From Acidobacteriota bacterium (GTDB lineage Bacteria; Acidobacteriota; Thermoanaerobaculia; Multivoradales; J023): a DNA stretch of 64,000 bases. The notes beneath the pieces were generated by a model that worked only from the letters and a program-made list of their open reading frames with translations, made no database searches and was not told the origin of the DNA. A program made the position numbers and the translations under genes. The stretch is taken from the NCBI GenBank assembly GCA_029263395.1, contig JAJCXO010000253.1:1-64000 (forward strand), read 5' to 3'. This document shows positions 8,399-30,800 of the stretch, piece by piece; the first letter of the stretch is position 1, and the number at the start of each line of letters is the position of its first letter.

Positions 8399-8893
8399 CT
8401 ATCCAACAATGTAGGTCCCGGTACCAACGGCGATAAGGGTTTGCCCATCGTTATGCAGTTCCATCCGCGTCACGGTCACTTTGTTGCCCGAGCGCAGCAC
8501 ATGACCGGTGGCCAAGAAAGCCTTCCCTATCCCCGACCGCAAATAGTCGACTCGCAAATCGATGGTTCCGATGCTCCCAAGACGAGCGATCTTGGCCTCG
8601 TTGCTCTGTCCCTCGAGCCTTTCCAACAGGCTGAGATAAGCGACTAACCCACCCACCGCATCAAGGACCGCGGAAATAACTCCACCGTGGAGCGAGCCCC
8701 GCACGTAATTGCCGACCAGCTCTTCACGGAAATCGAACTTCACCACAACCTGCCCCGAAGCCACTGCAACGGTATCAACCGGTTCGGGAGTCAGGAAATC
8801 GATCTCGAAACCCAGGGTACGGTGAAACGGAATCCGGTCCTGAAATAGCTGCAGCGCTGCCGTAAGAAAATCCATCTTGTCTGTTGGACTCAT
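8399..8893 (-). CDS. Hotdog-fold acyl-CoA thioesterase, PaaI/YigI-like
   Basis: 164 residues from the ATG at 8893, preceded by AAGGAGG with five bases spacing; the ATG at 8908 overlaps that site. The catalytic loop is RGSLHGGVISAVLDAVGG with the HGG motif (69-71) and Asp78, typical of PaaI-type thioesterases that hydrolyse acyl- or aryl-CoA esters as a tetramer. It diverges from the NRPS gene with about 230 bp between starts. It is not an alpha/beta type II thioesterase, so an editing role for the NRPS is unlikely. Confidence 0.88.
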   Translation of the reverse strand: MSPTDKMDFLTAALQLFQDRIPFHRTLGFEIDFLTPEPVDTVAVASGQVVVKFDFREELVGNYVRGSLHGGVISAVLDAVGGLVAYLSLLERLEGQSNEAKIARLGSIGTIDLRVDYLRSGIGKAFLATGHVLRSGNKVTVTRMELHNDGQTLIAVGTGTYIVG

Positions 8894-9125
8894 CGTCGCC
8901 TCCTTCATTGCGACCTTACTGCCTTAGCGATAGCGCGTCTATTTCCACGACATGGCACGCTGCATTTAGGCATACCCGCTGTCAGCTTGTCTCACACTAG
9001 GGCCCCGGTTAACATGAATTCCTCAACACGCTCTAGTATGGGGGGCATCCTACCGGTGCCTGAGCATCGGCTATCGGGTCGTTCGGAAGGAAACCGCATC
9101 CTTTCCGGCCGCCCAGTGAGACGAC

Positions 9126-18832
<9,707 letters not shown>

Positions 18833-18836
<4 letters not shown>

Positions 18837-21800
18837 GTACAGCTCGTCTGCTCCTGGACCTCCTTGACAATGATCTTCAGCTCTGGGAAGAAGCCGGTAG
18901 CATCGGCTTCCGTGGCCCCAAAGGCGCCCTGACACCAGAGCTGCGCCAGCGGTTACTGGCAGACAAGGCGGCCCTGGTCGATCTGCTTAGGAACGGACAC
19001 AAGCACGTACGCCCATCCTATTCGCAGCAGCGACTTTGGTTCCTGGACCAACTCGACCCCGGCGCGGCGACGTACAACATGCCCGACGCGGTGACCTTGC
19101 GCGGGCCATTGAATCGGGCCGCACTTGCCGCCGCCTTGACCGAAATAACTCACCGGCACGACGTGCTGAGATGCGTGTTTTCGAGCCTCAAGGGCCAGCC
19201 GATTGTGCTCATCGCACCACCCGGACCTGAATCGCTGCCCTACGTTGATCTGGCCGGGCTCAACGGCAACCAAAAGCAGGCTGAAGCGCAACGCTTGGTC
19301 GACTGTGAACTCCTACGTCCTTTTGATCTAGCCGCAGGGCCGCTGTTGCGTGCGACACTGTTACGCCACGCCCACCATGAACACGTGTTGTTGCTCAATC
19401 TCCACCACGCAGTCTCGGATGGTTGGTCTCAGGCTGTGTTGTTCCGCGAGCTCAGTGCGCTTTATCGAGCGGTGATCAGAGACCAGCCCTCGCCACTGCC
19501 ACCTCTGGCGAAACAATACGTCGACTTTGCGACCTGGCAGCGACAACGCTTGGCAGGCGAACGTCTGCAACATCAGCTCGACTCCTGGCGTCGGCAACTC
19601 GATAGCGTCCAAGCCCTCGAGCTACCGACCGACCGGCCCCGCCAACCCCGACCGCGTTACCGGGGGGCGGTGGCACCATTCAAGCTCGATGTCGAGTCGA
19701 CGACGAATCTCCGGCAACTCAGCATGACTGCAGATGCGTCTCTGTTCATGGCCCTCTCGGCTGGCTTGGCCATCTTGTTGCAGCGCTTGTCAGGCCAAGA
19801 CGAGATCCTCTTCGGCACGCCGGTCGCCAACCGACCTCGCCAGGAATTCGAGAGCTTGATCGGTTTCTTCGTCAACAGCCTGATCTTGCGCCATGAGGTG
19901 TCTGCTACGGCTCATTTTGCGCAGTTGCTAGAGCACGCCCGAAAGACCACGCTCCACGCCTTGAGTCACCAAGACCTGCCGTTCGAAAAGCTGGTCGAGG
20001 AACTGCAACCGCAGCGCGACCTCAGTCGAAATCCCATCTTCCAGGTCAGTCTGGCTTTTTTGAATGCCCCCCGAGAAAAGGTTCGACTGCCCGGTTTGGC
20101 GTTAACACCGTGGGGGTTTCAACACCACGTAGTGAGGCTGGATCTCGAGATCTTCCTATGGGAAGTCGGGCAACCAACAGGCAGGACGACCCTGGAGGGA
20201 GAGATCTACTACGACCTGGATCTCTGGGACGCGGCCACCATCCACCGCTGGATTCGCCACTTCGCCAGGCTGTTACAAGGGGCGGTGCGAAATCCGCTGC
20301 TCGAGCTTCGCCAGCTATCGATTCTGGAGCCGAGCCAACGCCACCAGATCCTCGTTGAGTGGAGCTCTCCGCAGACGATCAGCAAGCTAGAAACGGACTT
20401 CCTGCATGAGCTCGTCCGGGCGCAAGCCGACCGACGCCCAGACGCAATCGCCTTGGATACAGGCCAGCACCAGATCAGCTACCGGCAACTGACTATGCGG
20501 GTGAATCACCTTGCGTTTTGCCTGCTCTGCCTCGGTGCCGGATCTGAAGATCGGATCGCGGTACTCGTCGACCGTTCGCCACAAATGGTTGTGGCTTTGC
20601 TGGCGATTCTCGAAACCGGCGCTGCATATGTCCCTCTCGATCCAACGTACCCCAGCAATCGCCTGGAACGCATCCTCCGTGACTGCGGGGCATCGATTCT
20701 CTTGACCGAAGAGGCGGCGCCGCGTCTTCCGTTTGCCGGTCTGTCCCTGGATCTCTCGGCTGAAGGTCTCACAGCCGGGTCTGCGGTCAGCACCAACCAC
20801 AAGACAAAATCACATTCGAGTCCTCTGCCTGACCAACTCGCCTACGTCCTTTACACATCGGGTTCGACCGGCCACCCCAAAGGTGTACAGATCACCCATC
20901 GCGCCATCGGCAACTTCATACACAGTATGGCCCGCGAACCCGGGCTCGTACCGGAAGACGTCATGCTGGCGGCAACAACGATCAGTTTTGATATCGCCGG
21001 CCTCGAGCTCTTCTTGCCGCTGGTTACCGGTGCAAGAGTGCGACTGGCCGACGCCACGACAGCGGCTGACCCCTTCCGACTCGCCCGGGCACTCTTCGAG
21101 TCTCGCGTGACCGTAGCTCAGGCAACTCCATCCGGTTGGCGTAATTTGTTGACGGCCATCAACAGCTTCGGGCCTTCGGATCTTCCCCAATCGGGTAGCC
21201 GATTATCCGGGTTGAAGGCGTTGAGCGGTGGTGAGGGATTACCGCTGGACCTCGTCGATCAATTGATATCCCACGGTGCCGAGGTGTGGAATCTCTACGG
21301 ACCGACCGAAACTGCCGTCTGGTCGACTTGCCGTCGTTTGCAAAACACTCTGCGATCGCAAGGCGACCCATCCCGCGCCTTGGCGACGATCGGTCGTCCG
21401 ATCGATGGCACCTCCACCTACCTGCTCGACCGCCACCTCGATCCAGTGCCGCTTGGCGCAGCAGGAGAACTCTGTATCAGTGGCTTGGGCCTCTCTCGCG
21501 GTTACCTCGGCCAACCACGTTGGACCGCAGTGAACTTCGTCCCGAACCGCTACGGCGCGCAGCCGGGTAAGCGTTCGTATCGCACCGGTGACCTAGTGGC
21601 GCAAACCGTCGATGGCGCGCTTCATTTCCTGCAACGGATCGATCGCCAGATCAAGGTGCGGGGGTTTCGCATCGAACTGGGAGAGATTGAAGCCAGTCTC
21701 GAACAGCTCCCCAGCGTCTATCGGGCCATCGCAGTGGTGTCCGACCATCCGCACACTTCCGACAGTCTTGCTGTTTACGTGGTTCCGAACGCCCATGACC

Positions 21801-24800
21801 GTGAGACCTCTGCGGTCGAGGCCCAGTGGCAACGTCAGCATGTCGAACAATGGCGCGGCGTTTGGAACCAGATCTACAGTGCCTCAGAGCCCGGAATGAC
21901 AGAAACGGTCGACTCCACCTTCGACCTCGCTGGCTGGGTCAGTAGCTACACTGGCAACGCAATCTCGGAACCAGAGATGCGGGAATGGGTTGACCATACT
22001 GTGGATCGGATCCTGGCGTTGAAGCCCCGCCGCATCCTCGAGATTGGCTGCGGCACCGGCCTGTTGCTACATCGCCTTGCCGAGGGCTGTGACGCCTATC
22101 TGGCAACAGACCTGTCGACAAATGTGGTGTCGCGCCTCGAGCCTCAGGTGTCGTCTCTGGGGCTCGCCAACATCCAGCTTAGGCAGCAAGCTGCTAACGA
22201 CTTCAGGGGCATCCAATCAGGTCTCTTCGACACCGTCGTGCTCAATTCCGTGGTGCAGTACTTCCCTAGCCTGGAGTACCTTTCAGAAGTGTTAGGAAAG
22301 GCCGTCGATCGGGCGGCTGTCGGCGGCGCCATTTTCATCGGCGATGTCCGTAACCTGCTATTGCTCGAGTTGTTATGCGCCTCCGTCGAGTTCGCCCTGG
22401 CACCTGCTGAGCTGGAGACTAGAGACCTTGTGGGGCGAGCACGAAATCGCCTTCGGCGAGAACAAGAACTGGTGATCAACCCCCGGTTCTTCACTCAACT
22501 GGCAGCCGAGCTGCCTCGCATCAGCTCTGTCCGCATCCGCCCCAAAGCGGGGCACCACACCAATGAGATGGTGCGGTTTCGCTACGACGTCGTGCTCCAT
22601 CTCGACGGTGATGGGACGGATCGCCGCAAGCCTGCTGCCGCTCCCCTCTCTCGAGAAGTCGACTGGCGACACCTCGACGGCCTCGAAGCTATCCACGACA
22701 TCCTGAACACACAAGAGCCCTCGTCGCTGACGGTTTGTAAGATCCCAAACCAGAGATTGGCGAGCGCTCGGCACCTTCGAGAACTGCTGGACTGTCACGA
22801 CACTTTCGACTCGGTTGGTGCGCTTCGTAGAACGGTGGAGGCTTCACCCGTCGAAGGTTTGGTGCCAGAGGACTTCGAAGCACTTTGTAGCCAGCTCCCT
22901 TACAGCTGCGAAGCGAGCTGGGCTCGGACAGACAATAGCGGTTGTTATGACGTCGTTTTCTGGCTCCAGCAGGCCGGTTCGCGACCACCCATAAGCCCCA
23001 TCGTTCCGCACGACGACTCCCCGACCAGCAATGACCCACTCTACGATACGGCCTTGAGGCGACTGCTGCCAACATGGCGGGAGCATCTCGTCGCTCGCCT
23101 ACCGCCCTACATGGTGCCCACGGCGATCGTCGCCCTGAACTCTCTACCGATGACCCCCAACGGTAAAGTCGACCGCGGCACGCTGACCCGCCTAGGTGGG
23201 CAGCACAAGGGTTCCAAGGAACACTACATCGCCCCTCGCACCGCCAGCGAGATCGCATTGGCGGAAATCTGGTCGGAGGTCCTGAATCAAGAACGCATCG
23301 GCGTCGACGAAGACTTCTTCGGACTCGGAGGCCACTCGTTGCTGGCAACTCGAGTGATCTCCCGGATCCGCCAGCGTTTCGGGGTCGAAATGCCATTGCG
23401 CACTCTGTTCGAGGGCCCAAGCCTGAGTCGCCTGGCGAGAGCACTCGATCACTTCCTACGGCAGCGAGTGCGCACAAATGACCTTACCGATGCTCCTGCT
23501 GATGACGACAGCAAGGTAGTGGACAGTGTTAGTTGTTCAGACACTGACCCTATCGAGCCACAACCCCGGGATCGCAACCTGCCACTCTCCTTCGCCCAAC
23601 AACGGCTGTGGTTCTTACAGCAACTCGATCCGAGTCACACGGCATACAACATGCCGGCAGCCTATCGCCTCAACGGCTCGCTAGTGCCCACAAGGCTGGA
23701 AAGCGCGCTGACCGCGGTTGCAGCTCGCCACGAAGTGCTCCGGACTCGCTTTCCAGATGATGATGGGCGCCCTCTGCAAGTGATCTCTGAGCAGTCCAGC
23801 TGGCAGCTTCCAGTGGTTGACTTGACTGCTTTGTCACACCAGCGTCGAGACCGGGCTGCGCACCAACTTGCTGACCAGGACGCACGGCGCCCCTTTGACC
23901 TCTCCGCTGACCTACCCGTGCGAGCATTGCTAATGAGGCTCGAACCCCATCAACACATCCTGATTCTCAACTTTCACCATATCGTCACGGACGGCTGGTC
24001 GATGGGGCTATTTCATCACGAACTGGCGGCACATTACTTGGCTGCCCTGGAGCAACAATCCGCCAAGCTACCGCCATTGCTGATCCAATACGCAGACTTC
24101 GCCCACTGGCAACGACGGTGGCTCACCGGAGCTCGACTGGCCGACCAACTCAGGTTTTGGCGTCAACAACTAGCTGAGCCTACCGCCCTCGCATTACCTG
24201 CCGACCGTTCTCACCCCGCCCGTCGTACCAATCGCGGCGCTGCCCGGTCGTTTGCGCTTTCCACCGCCCAGGGTCGTGCTCTACGGTCTCTCAGTCGCGA
24301 CGCTGGTACATCGCTCTTCATGACACTGCTCACCGTGTTCAATGTGTTGCTGCATCGCCTGACGAGCCAGACGGACCTAGCGGTGGGGTCGCCGATCGCC
24401 AACCGGAATCGAGAGGAGATCGAAGGCTTGGTCGGCTTCTTCGTCAATACCCTGGTTTTGCGCAGCGACCTATCAGGAAGACCAAGCTTCCGTACACTGT
24501 TGGGGCGGGTACGAGAAATTGCGCTCAACGCTTACAGTCATCAAGACCTGCCGTTTGAGAAGCTTGTGGAAGAGCTCCAGCCCGACCGCGACTTGAGCCG
24601 CAATCCCCTCGTGCAAGTCTCGTTTGCGCTACAGAATGCCCCACGAACCAATATCGACCTCGCCGACGTCACACTCGACACTTACCCGCTCCCTATACGC
24701 TTCACTCGTTTCGACCTTGAAGTCCACCTCTGGGAAGAGGCCGGTAGCCTGCGTGGTTCGTTGCTTTACAGCACAGAGCTTTGGGATTACACCACCATCG

Positions 24801-27800
24801 AGCGCATGACTCGCCACCTCGTTCGTCTGCTCGACGAATCACCTCGAGACCCGGATTGTGCGATTGCCGAATTGTCACTCCTGGACTCCGCAGAGCAACA
24901 TCAACTGCGGATGGAGTGGGGAGCTCACCGAAGTGCGCGTCACGAATCAAGCAACTGGCGCTCGATCTCTCGACAAGTCAGGGATCATGTCGAGCATTCT
25001 CCCGATCGCGTCGCCTTGGTGTGCAGCGACACCTTCCTAAGCTACCGTCAACTCAGCCAACAAGTGCAATCCTTGGCAGATGAGCTTCATCGCCTTGGTG
25101 CAGGAGCCGAGACCAAGATCGGGCTACTCGTCAATCGTTCGCCACAGATGGTTTGGGGCTTGCTCGGTATCCTGGAGTCGGGGGCTGCCTATCTCCCGTT
25201 GGACTCGGCTCTGCCTGCCAAACGCCTCAACGAAATTCTGACCAGCTCAGGCGCTGAACTGTTGGTCACGGATGTCTCCACCGCGACCGATCTGACTATC
25301 CCCGCGTCTTGCCAGACCGTGTTCCTGGACCAGCGGCGCCCACGCACAAACCGTCAAGACCGGGACTTCGTCGAGCCCCAAGCGGGCCAGCTCGCCTACG
25401 TGATCTACACATCTGGGTCCACCGGACGCCCCAAGGGTGTCCAGATCACACACCGTGCTGTCGCCAACTTCCTTGACAGTATGGCGCACGAGCCCGGGTT
25501 GACAGCCGACGATACACTCTTGGCGGTCACGACGGTCGGCTTCGATATCGCAGTGCTCGAGTTGTTTCTGCCGCTAACCCAAGGTGCCTGTGTAGTCATT
25601 GCCAGACGTCCGGACGATCCCGATCGCCTGCAAGAGCTGCTCGTCAGATCACGTACAAGCCTGATGCAGGCTACTCCCGCTACCTGGAGTAACTTGATCG
25701 CTGCAGGCTGGCGCGGGATCCCCCACCTCCGGATGCTGTGCGGCGGTGAATCCCTCAGTCCAGACCTCGCTACAGAACTGCGGCAGCGCGGTAGTGAGCT
25801 CTGGAACCTCTACGGCCCCACCGAAACCACTATCTGGTCAACGGTAGGTCGGATAACTCCGACCGACAACACCGCAACCCCTGGCCCCCAACCGCTCGGC
25901 TGGCCGCTGGCTGCCACCAACCTCGAAGTCCTCGGACCCGGCCTTACAACAACCCCTATCGCAGGCCTTGGCGAGCTCTACATTTCGGGCGCTGGCCTCT
26001 CCCGCGGCTACCTTGCCCAGCCGGCACTCACTGCTGAGAAACTCCTACCTAATCCCTTCAACGGGCGACCAGGTGAACGCCTCTACCATACTGGCGATCA
26101 AGTACAACGTCTGGCCAGCGGCGAACTGCGATTCCTCGGCCGACTCGACCACCAAATCAAACTACGCGGCTTTCGCATCGAGCTAGGAGAGATTGAGGCG
26201 GCGCTAGCCGGACATTCGCAAGTTGGGGAGGCCGCCGTGATCTACCAAGAAACCTCCGGGGACGGCGGTGGACGACTGCTTGCCTACTTAACGTTGGATT
26301 CATCCATTCCAGTACCACCGACTGAACAAGACATTCGGCAAGAAGCTCAGCTGAAACAGTGGCGAAAGGTATGGAATGACGTCTACCAACAGTCGACGAT
26401 ACCTCCCCAACCCACCGCCCTTACCGGCTACCAATCGCCCGATGGGATGTTTGATACCTCAGGCTGGATCAGCAGCTATAGCGGAGAAGAGATTCCACCA
26501 CACGAGATGCACTGCTGGCTCGATCAGATCGTCTTGCGCATCACAGATCTCGCGCCACGTCGAGTCTTAGAGATTGGCTGTGGAACCGGCATGGTGCTGT
26601 TCCGTATCGCGCCGGGCTGCGAGTCCTATACCGCCACCGATATCTCTCCCGTCGTGCTCGAGACCCTCCAACAACGGTTGGCTAGCACAGCCCCAGAGTT
26701 GGCTCGCGTGCGCTTATTGCACCGGCCGGCGAACAGTTTCGAAGGGTTTGCCGACGGCTGCTTCGACACTGTGATTCTGAACTCGGTCGTCCAGTATTTC
26801 CCGAGCGTCGAGTACCTTCTCGACGTTCTGCGGTCGGCAATCCGCTGCACCGCTCCCGGTGGCACTATTTTCATTGGAGATGTCCGTAATCTCGCACTCC
26901 ATGAAGCGTTCTGTACGTCCGTAGAGGCCCGTCTTGCCGAACCCTCGATAACAATTGATGCCCTGCGCCAAAGAGTTCAACGTCGCCGAGTTGATGAGGA
27001 GGAATTGCTGCTCTCCCCTGCTTTCTTTGAAGCTTTGCGCGACTCCGAGTCTGAGGTCAATAGTCTCCAGATTGTGCCCAAACGCGGACGGCACCGTAAC
27101 GAGCTGAACCGCTTTCGATTCGACGCCATCTTGCAGCTCGGTTCATCCGCCGTCACTAGAACCTCCGATAACGGCCTGACCCCGTTGGAGTGGCGGCGGG
27201 ACGCTCTGACAGAGGAGCGCCTGCGTCAAGTTTTGAATCGCCCGTCCGAACGATGGGTGATCCATAATCTGCCTGATCCACGGCTGGCGTCAGACCTCGA
27301 CCTGACACGCTGTCTTGGCGAGTCGAACTTACAAGACGATGGGTTGTATACCCTATCGGCCCTCGAGAACACCCTCGTCTCACGCGTCGCCACCGGTCTC
27401 GAACCAGCTGACGTTCTCGCGCTGGGTCACCAGCTCGGGTATCGAACAGACACTCGCCTCAGCAGCGAAGGGGAACTGGGTACATTCCAAGCCTGGTTTA
27501 GCCGCTCGCCCGAAGACTCGCCAACCACAGACCTCCCCAACCGAACAAGCACGCCCGTATCCTGGCATGATTTGGCCAATGACCCCTTGCGAGGTGGAGC
27601 GGACCGGCACCTGATTTCTCAGCTCAGAACATATCTCAGCGACCGGTTGCCAGACTACATGATTCCCAATGGCTTCACTGTTCGTGAAACGCTCCCTCTG
27701 ACGCTCAACTGCAAAATCGATCGGGCGGCCTTGAACCGCTCAGCCGAAACTGATGTCGCCGATGGACGCTTCGGAGCGACCTCAACCTTCGTCGCGCCAC

Positions 27801-30800
27801 GAGGTGAGGTCCAGGAGACGCTAGCCGACATCTGGCGAGAACTGCTCGGGATCGATCGACTCAGTGCTGAAGACAATGTCTTTGAGCTTGGTGCACATTC
27901 CCTACTCGCGACTCGGTTTGTGTCACGGGTTCGCAGCACCCTCGGTCACGAACTGCCTGTGCGTACAGTTTTTGAAGCTCCAACTGTGCAGCGTTTTGCC
28001 GAAGCCCTCGAGTCGGCGGCCTTACCCCACGACGTACAACTCACGCCGCCCTTAGTGAGACAGGTGGAAGGCTCCTCGAGTGCCCTTCCCCTCTCATTCG
28101 CTCAGCAGCGCTTGTGGTTCCTGTCCCAACTGGAACCCACGAGCTCAGCCTACAACCTGCCGATGGCTTTGCGACTTGTCGGCGATCTAGACGTCGAAAG
28201 CCTAGCTTCCTGCCTGGCCGAGATCCTGCAGCGACATGCGGTGCTGCGGACAACCTTTCCAGTTGAGAACGGAGCCCCTCGACAAGCCATCGCCTGCACC
28301 GCCGCTGTCAGCCTACCAGTTGTCGATCTAACCCTTCTCAACGATCACGATGGGCTTGATGAAACCAATAAGCTGACTGGCGAGGCAGCCATCACACCTT
28401 TCGAACTCGCCACCGGGCCACTGCTTCGCCCCCTGCTGCTGCGTCGATCTCGATCACAGCACGTGCTGATGCTCACCCTGCATCATATTGTCTCGGATGC
28501 TTGGTCGCTGGATGTCTTGCGCCGTGAATTGGCAACGCTTTATGTTGACCTGAACGCAAGCCGTCCGAGTTCGTTGCCGACGCTACCTATTCAATACGTC
28601 GACTTCGCTATATGGCAACGGCGTTGGCTGAAAGGTCGCAGGCTGGAACATCAACTGGCTTACTGGCGCAAGCAACTCGACGCCCTGCCGACAGTGAAGT
28701 TGCCGCGTGACGGGTCTTCGGAAATCCGAGACACAAGCCGCCGGCGCAGCGGATCCGTCGATCGGCTGCTAAAAACCAACCTTTGCACCGCACTCACAGA
28801 GCTCGGCTCGACTTCGGGAACGTCGCTCTTCATGATGCTTCTGGGCGCCTTCGGCGCCTGGATCGGTAGGGCCACAAGACGTGACGACTTGGTGATCGGC
28901 GCACCCATCGCCAACCGCAACCGAGAAGAGACTGAAGGCTTGATCGGTTTTTTCGTCAACACCTTGGTACTTCGCATCGATCTGTCAGGGGATCCCACCT
29001 TCAACGATCTCATGGCTAGGGTCCGGGAGACCTGTCTTGGAGCCTACGCTCACCAAGATCTACCGTTCGAAAAGCTGGTCGAAGACCTCCAGCCGCAGCG
29101 GGATCTCGATCGCAACCCGCTATTCCAAATCTTGCTCAATATGCTCGAAGGCCAACGAGAAGATCCGGGCCACATGGCGGGACTAACCATGGAACCGTTC
29201 CCGGTAGGCGGCCGCTCCGAGACCAAGCTTGACGCGACCCTCCACGTCGTCGATCGTTCAGGCCGCGTCGCCCTGCATCTGATTTTCGACCGTGAGGTGT
29301 TCGACCAGACCCGTATGCTCCGGTTACTCGAAGGCCTCGAGGTTTTGCTGACTGGCGCAGTCGACCAACCTCGAGTCCCGCTGCATGAATTGCCGACTAT
29401 CTCAGCTGGACAACGCCACCAAGTGCTTGTCGAGTGGCCGGGCGAATCCTCCTCAACAAGTTCGAGGCATGAGTTTTCGATGACCCGTCCATGGGCACTT
29501 GTTGATCTGTTTGGCGAGCAAGTGACCAAGCGCCCCGACTCGATCGCTCTGACCTTCGGTTCACGAGCCCTGTCCTACGGTTTGCTCGAACGATTAGTTA
29601 CCCTGTGGGCACACCAGCTGAGACAACACCAGCTCGGGCCGGACGTCGCGGTTGGGGTGCTCTTTCGGCGCTCTCCCGAGTTGGTCGCAGCAGTCCTGGC
29701 GGTCTTCGAAGTGGGGGCGGCTTATCTTCCGCTTGACCCTCAGTACCCTGCCGACCGCTTGGCCTACCAGCTCAATGACGGTGCCGCACGTTTGGTGATC
29801 GCTGAGCCGAAACTCACCGCACGAGCTGCTCGACTTCCAGTGCCATCGATCACTCTTTCGGTGTCTCGCCAGGACCTCGAGAACTCAAGAGCGAACCGTG
29901 CAAGCAAAACACGAAAGCTCTCTCCCAACAACCTAGCATACCTAGCGTACACCTCCGGCTCGACCGGGCGCCCAAAGGGGGTGCTGGCAACCCATGGCGC
30001 TGCTGCCGCCTACCTGCAATGCTTGACCAGCGCCCACCAACTCGGTCCAGACGACATCTCTCTGCAGACCGCCGCCGTCTCGTTCGACAGCTCCTTGCGC
30101 GACATGATCGCGCCATTGCTAGTCGGCGCCAGTGTGGTGTTGGTCTCCGAGGAGGCTGCCAAGGATCCCAGCGAACTCGCAGCTGCTGCTGCGAGGCATC
30201 GTGTCTCCTGCTTACTCAGCGTGGTACCCACACTGATGGAGCACCTTCTCGGCGCTCTCGATAACAACTCAGTGCCCGCTGGATATCTACGTCTTCTGCT
30301 GCTCTCCGGCGAGAGTTTGCCGCGTTCCCTTAGTCAACGGATCGTGCGGTATTCAGGTCCCCGTCTTCGGCTGGTGAACCAGTACGGACCGACGGAAACT
30401 ACCTGTACGACGACGTCGCATCCGATTCATCTCACCCATTCCACCGAGCGTACGGCGACAGGATTTCATGCGATTGGGCGGCCCAATTCGGACACCAAGA
30501 TTGTGCTGTTGCGTCCAAACCTAGCCGCCGCAGATCTTGGCTATGCCGGCGAAGTATTCATCGGTGGGCAGGGGCTGGCACGCGGCTACGCGAATCGACG
30601 CCGGCAGACGGCCAGGGTTTTTGTTCCAGATCATTCCACCGCAAATCCCGGTTCTAGGCTCTATCGGACGGGCGATCTGGCAAGGTTCCGCTACAACGGT
30701 CAACTCGTGTTCCTTGGCCGCATCGATCGACAGCTGAAGATCCGTGGAATCAGAGTCGAACCGGGTGATATCGAGAGTATCCTCAAACAACATGCCGCAA

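Noticed and set aside
8399-8893. Type II editing thioesterase for the NRPS
   Set aside because: It is a hotdog-fold PaaI-like enzyme with an HGG motif, not the alpha/beta hydrolase used for NRPS editing.
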